Assembly: GCA_024650045.1 (NCBI GenBank)
Contig: JANKMU010000007.1
Span: forward strand, 10,248 to 74,247
Length of the DNA stretch: 64,000 nucleotides
Direction: 5' to 3'
Source of the DNA: Mycoplasmatota bacterium
GTDB taxonomy: Bacteria > Bacillota_I > Bacilli_A > Acholeplasmatales > Acholeplasmataceae
Below are positions 44,261-52,491 of this stretch, in pieces; positions within the stretch are counted from its first letter, which is position 1, and each line of letters opens with the position of its first letter. The position numbers and the translations under genes were made by a program. The notes beneath the pieces were generated by a model, which saw nothing but the letters and a program-made list of their open reading frames with translations, had not been told where the DNA came from and made no database searches.

Positions 44261-45841
44261 GTGGAAAAACTGAATAGATTAAAAATCATCCCTTTTGTCA
44301 CAATGATCATTTTCTTGATTGTTTTTACACTTGATTATTCTTATGCATACTTCGCATCTGATATTGCTGGAGATATGCAAAATCCAGATGAAATGATAGT
44401 GATAGGAGAATGGGGACTTGCAGTAGCCCCACCACAAGGTATTCCTGAATACGTTCAAGGAGACACTTATGAAGTTGGGGATTATGTATGGTATGAAGGT
44501 AAAATCTACCAAATCATAAGCGGAGATTATGCTTCAGCACCACCTCCATCAAACGCTCCTTATGGTGCATTTAATGAGATTTATCATGAGTATGTTCCAA
44601 CAAACACTTATTACATAGACGATGTTGTACTTCATAATGGTATGTTTTATAGAGTTATCAATGAAGGTATTGCAAATAGCAATGAACCAGGTACCAACGG
44701 TGCTGGATGGTTTAACATGTATTCCATTGTTTGGTCATCAGGTGGTACATATACAATTGGTGATTATGTTATTCATAATGGCTTATTATATAAAGCAGCT
44801 GTTGATTACAATCTACATTTGAATGAACCAGGTACATCTCTACATTGGAGAGAAGTTGGATCAGTCACTTGGAACAACTACACTCAATATGCAATAGGTG
44901 ATCACGTTTTATATAATGGTATTCTATATCGCTCACTAGCTTCTCATACCAATCAAACACCAGGTACTGGTTCAAATTGGATCGAAGTTGGTAGTTATGA
45001 ATGGACTTCATATACTGCCTATGCTAAGGATGATATTGTAAGTTATAATGGAAATTACTATATAGCTAAAAGAAAAGTCACTGGTGGTAACGTACCACCA
45101 TCAAGTAATGCATGGAATAGTTATAACATGCCAGTTTGGTCTATTTCAGGAACATACTCTAATGGTCAATTGGTATTGCATAATGGAGACTTGTATCAAG
45201 TTGTTAACGCGACCAACGCGAATGCAAATGAACCAGGTACTTCATCAAATGCATGGAATCGTGTAGATACTGCTCAATATCAATGGTTTAATACATACGC
45301 AGCAAATGACCATGTACTCTATATTGGAGGCGTTTATCGTGTTCAAAACGTAACCAATGCAAATGCAAACACACCAGGTACATTATATAATGCATGGAAT
45401 CGTATAGATACAGATGAATATCAAACATATAATGTTTATCAAGCAAATGATCACATCTTCTATAATGGAGATCCATTTAAGGTTGTCAACTTAACCAATG
45501 CCAATGCAAATACTCCAGGTACAGCATATAATGCATGGAATCAAGTAAATACGTCCGAATGGCAATGGTATAATACTTATGTCTTAGATGATTATGCATT
45601 CTTTGGTCTTTATGCATACAAAGTTGTTAATGCATCAAATGCAAATAATAATGTTGAACCAGGTACTGCAAACAATGCATGGAATCGTATTGGTACACTC
45701 TATTATCAAAGTTTTAATACATATGAAATAGATGATATTGCTATTTATGACGATGTTGCATATATTGCAATAGCAACATCTACAGATGTAACTCCTGGAG
45801 AAACAGGTTCAGAAGCATATTGGAACCTTTACTCCAATTAA
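44261..45841 (+). CDS. Secreted adhesin with ten carbohydrate-binding-type repeats
   Basis: A 526-residue protein, GTG start after AAGGAGGTG. SipW-type signal 'DYSYAYFASD' at about 25-34. After a 25-residue linker, residues about 57-526 are ten tandem units of about 45 residues of the form W/Y-x-TY-x-x-GD-x-V-x-YNG-x-x-Y-x-x-x...PGT...AWN (for example 'IGDYVIHNGLLYKA', 'NDHVLYIGGVYRV'). This is the pattern of CBM5/12 (ChtBD3-like) carbohydrate-binding modules that use aromatic residues to hold chitin or related glycans. No catalytic domain is present, so binding is the likely role. Confidence 0.82.
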   Translation: MEKLNRLKIIPFVTMIIFLIVFTLDYSYAYFASDIAGDMQNPDEMIVIGEWGLAVAPPQGIPEYVQGDTYEVGDYVWYEGKIYQIISGDYASAPPPSNAPYGAFNEIYHEYVPTNTYYIDDVVLHNGMFYRVINEGIANSNEPGTNGAGWFNMYSIVWSSGGTYTIGDYVIHNGLLYKAAVDYNLHLNEPGTSLHWREVGSVTWNNYTQYAIGDHVLYNGILYRSLASHTNQTPGTGSNWIEVGSYEWTSYTAYAKDDIVSYNGNYYIAKRKVTGGNVPPSSNAWNSYNMPVWSISGTYSNGQLVLHNGDLYQVVNATNANANEPGTSSNAWNRVDTAQYQWFNTYAANDHVLYIGGVYRVQNVTNANANTPGTLYNAWNRIDTDEYQTYNVYQANDHIFYNGDPFKVVNLTNANANTPGTAYNAWNQVNTSEWQWYNTYVLDDYAFFGLYAYKVVNASNANNNVEPGTANNAWNRIGTLYYQSFNTYEIDDIAIYDDVAYIAIATSTDVTPGETGSEAYWNLYSN

Positions 45842-45943
45842 TAAGTTAAAAATACCCTTTATTGGCTGATTTTATTAACATTTATCTAAAAATATGATAT
45901 AATTCATTCGATATATATAAAAACTTTTAAGGGGTAAATACAA

Positions 45944-46507
45944 GTGACAGAATCCAATAAAATTAAACAAATAATGAAACAAATAGGCTCAATTTTATTT
46001 TTTGTGTTATCGGGACTTTTGATTTTATATATTCTTATGGAAATCTTTATTCCCAATACAACCATTAAGGTTTTTCAGTTTAAACCTTATGTGGTGATCA
46101 CAGAAAGTATGGAGCCTGTTTTAAATGTCGATGATATGATTATTGTCTATAATCCAAATTTAGACAACCTTGAAGAAGGAGATATCATCACGTTTATGGC
46201 GGATATTGATTATGATGGAACAAAAGAAGTTATAACTCACTACATTCACTCAATTACTCTAAATACAGAAAATGAAAGAGTGTATAGAACAATTAGACAT
46301 GATGGAACAGTTCCTGATACATGGATATTAGGAGATTCAGATATCATCGGTGTTTATGGATTTAGAATTCCACAACTAGGTGTATTTGTTGCCTTTTTAA
46401 GAAGCCCGTTTGGGATTGCTGCTGTATCGGTTAACATTTTAGTCATTGCAGCAATTATTGTTATCGTTAAGTCTGGAAAGAAAGAGATAAAGAATACTGA
46501 ACAATAG
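45944..46507 (+). CDS. SipW-type signal peptidase I (active)
   Basis: A 187-residue ER/archaeal-type signal peptidase. Membrane helix 1 at about 15-35, nucleophile Ser55 in 'ITESMEPVL', base His99 in 'VITHYIHS' (His replaces the Lys of ordinary SipS) and 'GVYGFRIPQLG' near the second helix (about 150-175). GTG start after AAGGGG. It directly follows the three proteins with SipW-type signals and should process them. Confidence 0.9.
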   Translation: MTESNKIKQIMKQIGSILFFVLSGLLILYILMEIFIPNTTIKVFQFKPYVVITESMEPVLNVDDMIIVYNPNLDNLEEGDIITFMADIDYDGTKEVITHYIHSITLNTENERVYRTIRHDGTVPDTWILGDSDIIGVYGFRIPQLGVFVAFLRSPFGIAAVSVNILVIAAIIVIVKSGKKEIKNTEQ

Positions 46508-46519
46508 GGAAGTGAAAGC

Positions 46520-47122
46520 TTGGCTGAATATTTATCTACAGAAGAATTGCTGGCTCAATTAGCTAGACAAAAAGTCACTTCTGATCCACATATCCAAAAG
46601 AAAATTAAAAAGTTAAATATTAAAATTAACAAAAAAGCTATATTTTGGTCATTTGTGGTTTTAGCTATTCTACACACACTTCTTATTGCAATTCCGTTAA
46701 TAATGCCCAATAGAGGTATTAACATTCTTGGTACAACAAATGTTTTAGCTGTACCAAATAATCAAGAACTTGATGAAGAATTAAACACAAAAATAGTTGT
46801 TATCAAAAAGTTTAAATTACAAGACCTTGAAGTTGGAGATAATATTCTGATTTATGGTCGGTACGGTACGGACATATATTGGATTGAAGAAGTTGTTGAA
46901 ATCAGAGATTCAATTAATGAACTTGAAACGACTTTTGATGGTTTTATTTCCAATACAACTTCAATTGATGATGTGGACTTTATATATATAAAAGATGCAT
47001 CTTTCTTTGGAACAATCTATTATGTATCATCGAATCTAAGAGGGTTTCTTGTAATGGCTTCAGTTCAAGGTTTAATTCTATCAATCATTTATGGCTTTTA
47101 CATTAAAGAAAATAAAAAATAA
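46520..47122 (+). CDS. Signal peptidase-like protein lacking catalytic residues
   Basis: A 200-residue, two-helix (about 41-62 and 172-193) membrane protein. The central part follows SipW layout ('VVIKKFKLQDLEVGDNILIYG' parallels 'IIVxxPxDLxxGDxITF'), but the nucleophile segment reads 'NVLAVPNNQEL' where active paralogues have 'VVSDSMEP', and 'DIYWIEEVVEI' replaces 'VTHYIYSI'. A 30-residue cytoplasmic N-terminal extension is extra. TTG start after GGAAGTG. It sits between two active peptidases. It may be a chaperone, assembly partner or inhibitor (inference). Confidence 0.68.
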   Translation: MAEYLSTEELLAQLARQKVTSDPHIQKKIKKLNIKINKKAIFWSFVVLAILHTLLIAIPLIMPNRGINILGTTNVLAVPNNQELDEELNTKIVVIKKFKLQDLEVGDNILIYGRYGTDIYWIEEVVEIRDSINELETTFDGFISNTTSIDDVDFIYIKDASFFGTIYYVSSNLRGFLVMASVQGLILSIIYGFYIKENKK

Positions 47123-47150
47123 ACCTTTTTTAATAAGAGAGGTTTATTTT
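47118..47150 (+). terminator. Weak internal hairpin between signal peptidase genes
   Basis: AATAAACCT / AGGTTTATT with a 13-base loop and T-rich, non-continuous tail. It could be an attenuator or mRNA-stability hairpin. Confidence 0.35.
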
Positions 47151-47166
47151 ATTAAGAGGAGCTTAT

Positions 47167-47709
47167 ATGGAAAAAGTAGTTAGTAAAAAGATGGTTATAA
47201 ATGCGATGTTTTACTTAATAACTGCTTTATTAGGTGGGTTTATATTGATGCAACTATTCGCACCAGGACATACAATTAAGCTTCTTGGATTTAGAAGTTT
47301 CGCTGTCGTATCAGATAGTATGGAGCCAGTTTATAACATTGGAGATATTATTATTGTTAAGCCTGTAGATCCAGAAGATTTACAAGTTGAAGATGTTATA
47401 ACCTTCAAAGTAGATTTAAATAACGATGGAAGAAAAGAAACAGTTACCCATTATATCTATTCGATAGAAATGATTGATAATGAGCGACAGTTTCAAACGA
47501 ATCCACATGGTTTTAATAATCCTGATCCATGGACGATTTCAGATGACGATATTATAGGATTGGTGCAATCTAAAATATCGTATGTTGGATATATTATTAT
47601 TTTCTTTCAAATATTAATTCAAAATCCGATTTTTCTTGGTTTAATATTATTGAATATTACAATTATAGTTGCTATTGTCATGTTATTAAAGAAAAGTAAA
47701 AAGGAGTAA
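47167..47709 (+). CDS. SipW-type signal peptidase I (active, second copy)
   Basis: A 180-residue homologue of the first peptidase: Ser51 in 'VVSDSMEPV', His95 in 'VTHYIYSI', helix 1 at about 10-32 and helix 2 at about 150-173. 'NIGDIIIVKPVDPEDL' is typical. AAGAGGAG precedes the start. Four bases separate it from ung, so the two genes may share a transcript. A second copy may have different substrate preference. Confidence 0.9.
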   Translation: MEKVVSKKMVINAMFYLITALLGGFILMQLFAPGHTIKLLGFRSFAVVSDSMEPVYNIGDIIIVKPVDPEDLQVEDVITFKVDLNNDGRKETVTHYIYSIEMIDNERQFQTNPHGFNNPDPWTISDDDIIGLVQSKISYVGYIIIFFQILIQNPIFLGLILLNITIIVAIVMLLKKSKKE

Positions 47710-47713
47710 ATTT

Positions 47714-48364
47714 ATGCTTTGGAATGATTTAATTCACGAAGAACTTCAAAAACCTTATTTTCAACAACTTGTCTTATTTTTAAAACAAGAGGATGCAAAT
47801 AAGCAAATACTACCTATAAAAGAAAATAGGATGACTTGTTTTAAGTTGACACCGTATGATGAAATCAAAGTTGTTATTATTGGACAAGATCCTTATCATA
47901 ATATTAATCAAGCACATGGATTAGCTTTTAGTGTTGAACAAGGAAGTTATCCTCCAAGTTTAAAAAATATATATAAAGAACTTGTCGATGACATAGGTAT
48001 TGCATATCCAAATACTGGTAATTTATCAAAATGGGCAAAACAAGGTGTCTTATTATTAAATACAGTTTTAACAGTAGAAGCACATCAGCCTATGAGTCAT
48101 CAAAACAAAGGTTGGGAAACATTCACTTTAGAAGTTGTTAAAAAAATTAATGAAAAAGAACAACCTGTAGTATTTATTTTATGGGGTTCTCATGCACAAA
48201 AATTTATACCCTATATAGATATGAGAAAACATTGTGTTATTAAATCGGTTCATCCTTCACCATTATCTGCACATCGAGGTTTTTTTGGCTCTAAACCATT
48301 TTCTAAAACGAATAAGTTTTTAATCAAAAATAATATTGAACAAATTGATTGGTCTTTAACTTAA
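47714..48364 (+). CDS. ung: Uracil-DNA glycosylase
   Basis: Removes uracil from DNA. Family 1 motifs 'GQDPYH' (catalytic Asp) and 'HPSPLSAHRGF' (leucine loop) are intact, and 216 residues is normal. It follows the last signal peptidase gene by four bases and ends at a terminator, so it probably shares that transcript. Confidence 0.97.
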   Translation: MLWNDLIHEELQKPYFQQLVLFLKQEDANKQILPIKENRMTCFKLTPYDEIKVVIIGQDPYHNINQAHGLAFSVEQGSYPPSLKNIYKELVDDIGIAYPNTGNLSKWAKQGVLLLNTVLTVEAHQPMSHQNKGWETFTLEVVKKINEKEQPVVFILWGSHAQKFIPYIDMRKHCVIKSVHPSPLSAHRGFFGSKPFSKTNKFLIKNNIEQIDWSLT

Positions 48365-48389
48365 AAATGACGTTTTCTGTCATTTTTTT
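48363..48389 (+). terminator. Intrinsic terminator after ung
   Basis: AAAAATGAC / GTCATTTTT stem with a 7-base loop and T run. Confidence 0.82.
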
Positions 48390-48396
48390 CATTTCA

Positions 48397-48426
48397 TTGG
48401 TCATTATTAAATATTTCTAGTATAAT
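48397..48426 (+). promoter_or_regulatory. folT promoter
   Basis: TTGGTC (48397-48402), an 18-base spacer and TATAAT (48421-48426). Confidence 0.65.
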
Positions 48427-48432
48427 GAGTTT

Positions 48433-48562
48433 GCAGAGTAATTAGGAAGCGTTAAGTGTCTAACCATGGGATGTCGGGTTGGAACGAACACGAAAGTGGC
48501 GGTTTTCTAATGCGTCCGCTGTAAGCAATTATGGTGGACCTCAAAAATAGGAGGTCTTTTTT
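48433..48562 (+). promoter_or_regulatory. Tetrahydrofolate riboswitch and ribosome-site-sequestering hairpin
   Basis: The aptamer (about 48433-48526) shows the THF-I signatures 'AGCGTTAAGTGTC', 'ATGGGATGTCGGGTTGGAACGA' region and 'GCGTCCGCTGTAAG'. Downstream, GACCTC (48537-48542) pairs with GAGGTC (48551-48556), which includes the AGGAGGT ribosome site of folT and is followed by T6. The hairpin can act as a terminator, hide the ribosome site, or both. Confidence 0.88.
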
Positions 48563-48563
48563 C

Positions 48564-49094
48564 ATGAAAAACAAACAGATTCAAAAGCTTGTTTTGGCAG
48601 CTTCTTTAGCTGCAGTTTCGGTTGTTATTGACGTATTTTTCGCTTATGCATTAGGAATTCCTAATTTTGGATTACCATTTTATGCAATCCCTATTATATT
48701 AGGTAGTATTATTTTAGGTCCAATGTATGGAGCGATTATGGGTTTTGTTGGTGATTATATTGGTGTCATGCTTTCACCTTATGGGTTCTTGCCATTATAT
48801 GTGATTGGCCCAATCATTTGGGGATTTTTACCAGGTTTAATACTGCACAAGAGATATTCAGTATTTAAACTCGCATGGGTTGTTCCGTTAACTTATTTAT
48901 TAGTTAATTTATCTAACACGCTTGCTGGTATTATTCACTTAGGATTTGAAACAACAATTCCACTTGTCGTACTAAGAATGGCACTCATTCCGTTTAACTC
49001 AATTATTATCTTTATATTGGTTAAGGATATACACAGGAAGTTGTTACCATTACATGAACAATTTAGCTTAGAAGCACAAATTTCAAAGACGTAA
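48564..49094 (+). CDS. folT: Folate-specific ECF transporter substrate-binding subunit FolT
   Basis: A 176-residue membrane S-component with six hydrophobic segments. It partners with shared EcfA/EcfA'/EcfT subunits (not in the window) to import folate. 'GLPFYAIPIILGSIILGPMYGA' region resembles folate-family S-components, and the THF riboswitch directly upstream supports the specificity. The start was set at the ATG after AGGAGGTCTTTTTTC; an upstream in-frame ATG lies inside the riboswitch. Confidence 0.87.
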   Translation: MKNKQIQKLVLAASLAAVSVVIDVFFAYALGIPNFGLPFYAIPIILGSIILGPMYGAIMGFVGDYIGVMLSPYGFLPLYVIGPIIWGFLPGLILHKRYSVFKLAWVVPLTYLLVNLSNTLAGIIHLGFETTIPLVVLRMALIPFNSIIIFILVKDIHRKLLPLHEQFSLEAQISKT

Positions 49095-49113
49095 GTTTAC
49101 TTACGTTTTTTTT
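49089..49113 (+). terminator. Intrinsic terminator of folT
   Basis: ACGTAAG / CTTACGT stem overlapping the stop codon, followed by T8. Confidence 0.82.
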
Positions 49114-49154
49114 ATATTTTGATGAAAATCATGTATAATAAAACTGGTGATAAA

Positions 49155-50441
49155 ATGGTCAAAGTTATTGGTGCGGGACTAGCAGGAGTTGAAGCTGCTT
49201 ACTATCTTGCCAATCAAAACATCAAGGTAAAACTATATGAAATGAGACCAAAAAAGATGACTGCTGCCCATCAAACTGGGCATTTTGCAGAACTGGTTTG
49301 TTCTAATTCACTTAGATCCAATGATCTTCATAATGCAGTAGGCTTGCTTAAATATGAAATGTCTTTGTTCAATTCATTAATTATGCAAGCAGCACAACAC
49401 TCAAGTGTTCCTGCAGGTTCAAGCTTAGCGGTAGACCGTGAGCTTTTTTCACAGTTTATTGAAGATAAAATAAAGAATCATCCAAATATAGAAGTTATTC
49501 AAGAAGAAGTACAAAATTTAGATATAGATCATTATACGATTGTATGTGCTGGTCCATTAGCAAGTGATGATTTATCAAAAAGTATTAGTGAGTTATTTCA
49601 ATTTGAACACTTGCATTTCTTTGATGCTATTGCACCGATTATTGATGCAAGTTCAATTAATATGGATATTGCTTACTTAAAAAGTAGATATGACAAAGGT
49701 GATGCAGCATATATCAATTGCCCAATGAATCAAGAAGAATATGAACGTTTTTATCAAGCATTGATTGAAGCAAAAGTTGTACAAATCAAAGATTTTGAAA
49801 ATAATGTATTTGAAGGCTGTATGCCCGTTGAAGTTATGGCAAAAAGAGGAAAAGAAACACTGCTTTATGGCCCCTTAAAGCCAGTAGGGTTAGAACAAGA
49901 CGGTTTAAAAAGACCCCATGCTGTGATTCAGTTAAGACAAGATGATGCAGCAAAAACAATGTATAACATTGTTGGTTTCCAAACCCATTTGACTTGGGAT
50001 GAGCAAAAGAAAATTATTCAGATGATACCAGGGTTAGAAAATGCAAAAATATTAAGATATGGTGTTATGCACCGTAATACATATATTGAAAGTCCTAAAT
50101 TATTAAATGCAAGTTTTCAAACAAAAAAATATCCTAAACTGTTTTTTGCAGGACAAATCAGTGGTGTTGAAGGTTATGTTGAAAGTGCAGCATCTGGATT
50201 GAATGCAGCGATTCAAATGAATTTACTTATACAAAACAAACCACTTAGACCTCTCCCTATTCAAACCATGATGGGAGCAATGGCAAATTATATATCAACA
50301 CCGAATAACTCGTTTGTTCCTATGAATGCAAATTTGGGTTTGTTACCTGCATTGGACATTAAACATTCTAAAAAAATGCGAAAAGAACTATATGCAAAAC
50401 GTGCTCTTGAAGCACTAAAAGTTTATAAGGAGGAGCTTTGA
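49155..50441 (+). CDS. trmFO: Folate-dependent tRNA (uracil54-C5)-methyltransferase TrmFO
   Basis: FAD enzyme that makes ribothymidine 54 in tRNA using methylene-THF. 'VIGAGLAGVEAA' is the FAD dinucleotide fold, 'ELVCSNSLRS' and 'FEGCMPVEVMA' contain family cysteines. The start 'MVKVIG' has GGTGAT upstream; a longer frame is off-family. 428 residues is typical. Folate need links it to the adjacent folT. The stop overlaps xerC by one base. Confidence 0.95.
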   Translation: MVKVIGAGLAGVEAAYYLANQNIKVKLYEMRPKKMTAAHQTGHFAELVCSNSLRSNDLHNAVGLLKYEMSLFNSLIMQAAQHSSVPAGSSLAVDRELFSQFIEDKIKNHPNIEVIQEEVQNLDIDHYTIVCAGPLASDDLSKSISELFQFEHLHFFDAIAPIIDASSINMDIAYLKSRYDKGDAAYINCPMNQEEYERFYQALIEAKVVQIKDFENNVFEGCMPVEVMAKRGKETLLYGPLKPVGLEQDGLKRPHAVIQLRQDDAAKTMYNIVGFQTHLTWDEQKKIIQMIPGLENAKILRYGVMHRNTYIESPKLLNASFQTKKYPKLFFAGQISGVEGYVESAASGLNAAIQMNLLIQNKPLRPLPIQTMMGAMANYISTPNNSFVPMNANLGLLPALDIKHSKKMRKELYAKRALEALKVYKEEL

Positions 50442-51349
50442 TGCAATGTGTTGAGAATTTCAAAACGTTTTTAACAATTGAAAAAAATTACTCAAACCAT
50501 ACAATAACAAGCTATCTCAAAGACATCCTTGATTTTGAAACATTTATTAAAAGAGAAGAACTTGCTGCAGATTTACTTGATGTGACAAGAGAAAGATTAG
50601 GTAGACATTATCTAGCTTTTTTGGATGAGCAAAAGTATGCGAAAAAATCAATAGCAAGAAAAATCTCAAGTCTAAGAACATTTTATGATTATTTGATAAA
50701 AGAAAATGAAATTGATGTTAATATATTTACAAATTTAGAAACGCCAAAAGTACCTAAAAAACTACCTCAACTTATACAAGATGAAGAAATTGAAATGCTT
50801 TTTAAAAGTATTGATTGTTATAAACCACTTGGGTTTAGGAATTATGTTCTATTGGATCTATTATTTAGTTGTGGATTACGTGCAAGTGAAGTCATTGAAA
50901 TAACGATTAAAGATATTCAGCTGGATCAACAACAAATATTAATTCATGGTAAGGGATCTAAAGATCGTTATATTCCACTTCACCAAAGATTAGTAAATGA
51001 CTTAAGACAGTACTTGACATATATTAGACCCATTTTATTATCTAAAGGTCCTATCTCAAATGAACTAAAAGTCTTTATTAATTACAAAGGTACACCTTTA
51101 ACTGTAAGAGGACTACAAGTTATTCTTAAACAAATTATTAAAAATTCTGGTGAAACATATAAAATACATCCTCATATGTTAAGACATGCATTTGCGACTA
51201 CGCTATTAAATCATGGTGCAGATTTAAGGGTTGTTCAAGAATTACTAGGACATGAGCATCTTAAATCGACTCAAATCTATACGCATGTATCAAGCGAAAA
51301 ATTAAAAGAGAAATATAAAACCACACATCCAAGGATGGTGAAAAAATGA
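50441..51349 (+). CDS. xerC: Tyrosine recombinase XerC (CodV-type)
   Basis: Chromosome-dimer resolution recombinase. N-terminal SAM-like core-binding domain (about 1-95), catalytic domain (about 105-302) with Arg in 'CGLRASEVIEI', 'HPHMLRHAFAT' (H-x-x-R), 'LGHEHLKST' and the nucleophile Tyr in 'QIYTHVS'. 302 residues. trmFO followed by xerC is the Bacillus order, supporting a housekeeping role; no phage genes are near. Confidence 0.92.
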   Translation: MQCVENFKTFLTIEKNYSNHTITSYLKDILDFETFIKREELAADLLDVTRERLGRHYLAFLDEQKYAKKSIARKISSLRTFYDYLIKENEIDVNIFTNLETPKVPKKLPQLIQDEEIEMLFKSIDCYKPLGFRNYVLLDLLFSCGLRASEVIEITIKDIQLDQQQILIHGKGSKDRYIPLHQRLVNDLRQYLTYIRPILLSKGPISNELKVFINYKGTPLTVRGLQVILKQIIKNSGETYKIHPHMLRHAFATTLLNHGADLRVVQELLGHEHLKSTQIYTHVSSEKLKEKYKTTHPRMVKK

Positions 51350-51873
51350 TACAATTTGGACCATTAATCATTGAAGATGGACTTATAGAAAACGGAACTG
51401 AAATCAAACGAAATACAGTGCGTGCAATTATTACTAATGAGAAAAAAGAAGTTCTTTTGGTCTATTCAAAACTATTTGATGACTATACTTTTCCTGGTGG
51501 AGGCGTTAAGTTTGAAGAAACTGAAATAGATGCATTAAAAAGAGAGTTGAAAGAAGAAATTGGTGCAATTGATGTCTCACACATCAAACCATGTGGACAA
51601 GCTCAAGAACGGAAATATGATTTTAGAGGAACTGATAATATCTATCTTCAAACATCAACATATTACACTTGTAAAATAGATTCCAATGGAGAACAAGCTT
51701 TAGTAGGAATTGAGCATTATCACGGTATTGAACCAAGATGGATGAACATCAATGAGGCGATTAAACATAACAATACAGTGATAAAAGATAAACGACATCA
51801 AGCAAAAGGATTAAGAACAGTTTTGATGCGTGAAAATATGGTTTTATCAAAACTTAAGGAGATATTAAAATGA
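51346..51873 (+). CDS. Nudix hydrolase
   Basis: A 175-residue pyrophosphohydrolase. The Nudix box is complete: 'GGGVKFEETEIDALKRELKEE' without gaps, with the metal Glu residues in 'RELKEEIG'. Substrate could be an oxidised nucleotide, NADH-like dinucleotide or mRNA cap-like product; not predictable. It overlaps xerC by four bases and the dUTPase gene by four, so the three form a tight cluster, the last two suggesting nucleotide-pool cleaning. Confidence 0.87.
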   Translation: MIQFGPLIIEDGLIENGTEIKRNTVRAIITNEKKEVLLVYSKLFDDYTFPGGGVKFEETEIDALKRELKEEIGAIDVSHIKPCGQAQERKYDFRGTDNIYLQTSTYYTCKIDSNGEQALVGIEHYHGIEPRWMNINEAIKHNNTVIKDKRHQAKGLRTVLMRENMVLSKLKEILK

Positions 51874-52313
51874 GAAAATTTGAAGTGATAGAAAAATACA
51901 AACATTTAAACCCACAAATTCCGAAAAGAGCTACAGATAGTTCTGCAGGATATGATCTTGCTGCAATAGAAGATGTAACAATAGAACCTAATGAAATCAA
52001 AAGAGTTCCTACAGGTCTAAAAGTTCAAATACCAAAATCAGAAGCGATGTTTATCTTTGCTCGTTCATCAATAGCAACTAAAAAAGGATTAATTTTGAGT
52101 AATGGTGTAGGTGTTGTTGACTCAGATTATTACAACAATGAGAGTAATGAAGGACATATTATGGTTTCTCTTTTGAACATTAAAGATCATGCAGTAACGA
52201 TTGAAAAGGGAGAACGTGTTGCACAAGGTATTTTCTTAACTTATCAAAAGACAGATAACGATGATACGGGAAACGTTGCTCGTCTTGGTGGATTTGGAAG
52301 TAGTGGCAAGTAA
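51870..52313 (+). CDS. dut: dUTP pyrophosphatase
   Basis: Hydrolyses dUTP to dUMP. The trimeric-dUTPase motifs are 'DSSAGYDLAA', 'FARSS', 'GVVDSDYYNNE' and 'GGFGSSGK' at the C-terminus. 147 residues. It is coupled to the Nudix gene and, with ung, keeps uracil out of DNA. Confidence 0.93.
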   Translation: MRKFEVIEKYKHLNPQIPKRATDSSAGYDLAAIEDVTIEPNEIKRVPTGLKVQIPKSEAMFIFARSSIATKKGLILSNGVGVVDSDYYNNESNEGHIMVSLLNIKDHAVTIEKGERVAQGIFLTYQKTDNDDTGNVARLGGFGSSGK

Positions 52314-52356
52314 AAATGCTGAATTTCACCTATAAATTCATTGCATTTCCTTGCTT

Positions 52357-52385
52357 TTGACATATAAATATGTTATATTTATTAA
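52357..52385 (+). promoter_or_regulatory. rpsB promoter
   Basis: TTGACA (52357-52362), a 17-base spacer and TATTAA (52380-52385). Confidence 0.65.
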
Positions 52386-52392
52386 GGCTATG

Positions 52393-52476
52393 AAAATAAG
52401 CATGCATCATGTTTGGTCGTTCTAGTGCCTTCGGGTGAACGATTTAATAGTGTTGCAGAAGAAAAAAACAAAAATG
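52393..52476 (+). promoter_or_regulatory. Candidate rpsB (S2) leader
   Basis: The untranslated leader has a hairpin TCGTTC...GAACGA capped by a CTTCGG-type loop (about 52417-52443), preceded by GCATGC. It is positioned to be an autoregulatory ribosomal-protein leader; no known family was matched. Confidence 0.4.
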
Positions 52477-52491
52477 GAGGAATTAAATTTT

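Noticed and set aside
44279-45476. Minus-strand and alternative-frame open frames inside the repeat adhesin gene
   Set aside because: They are mirror frames of the repeats without ribosome sites or recognisable products.
50441-51349. Integrase of a mobile element
   Set aside because: The gene follows trmFO as in Bacillus and no phage, plasmid or attachment-site features are near; XerC is the simpler reading.
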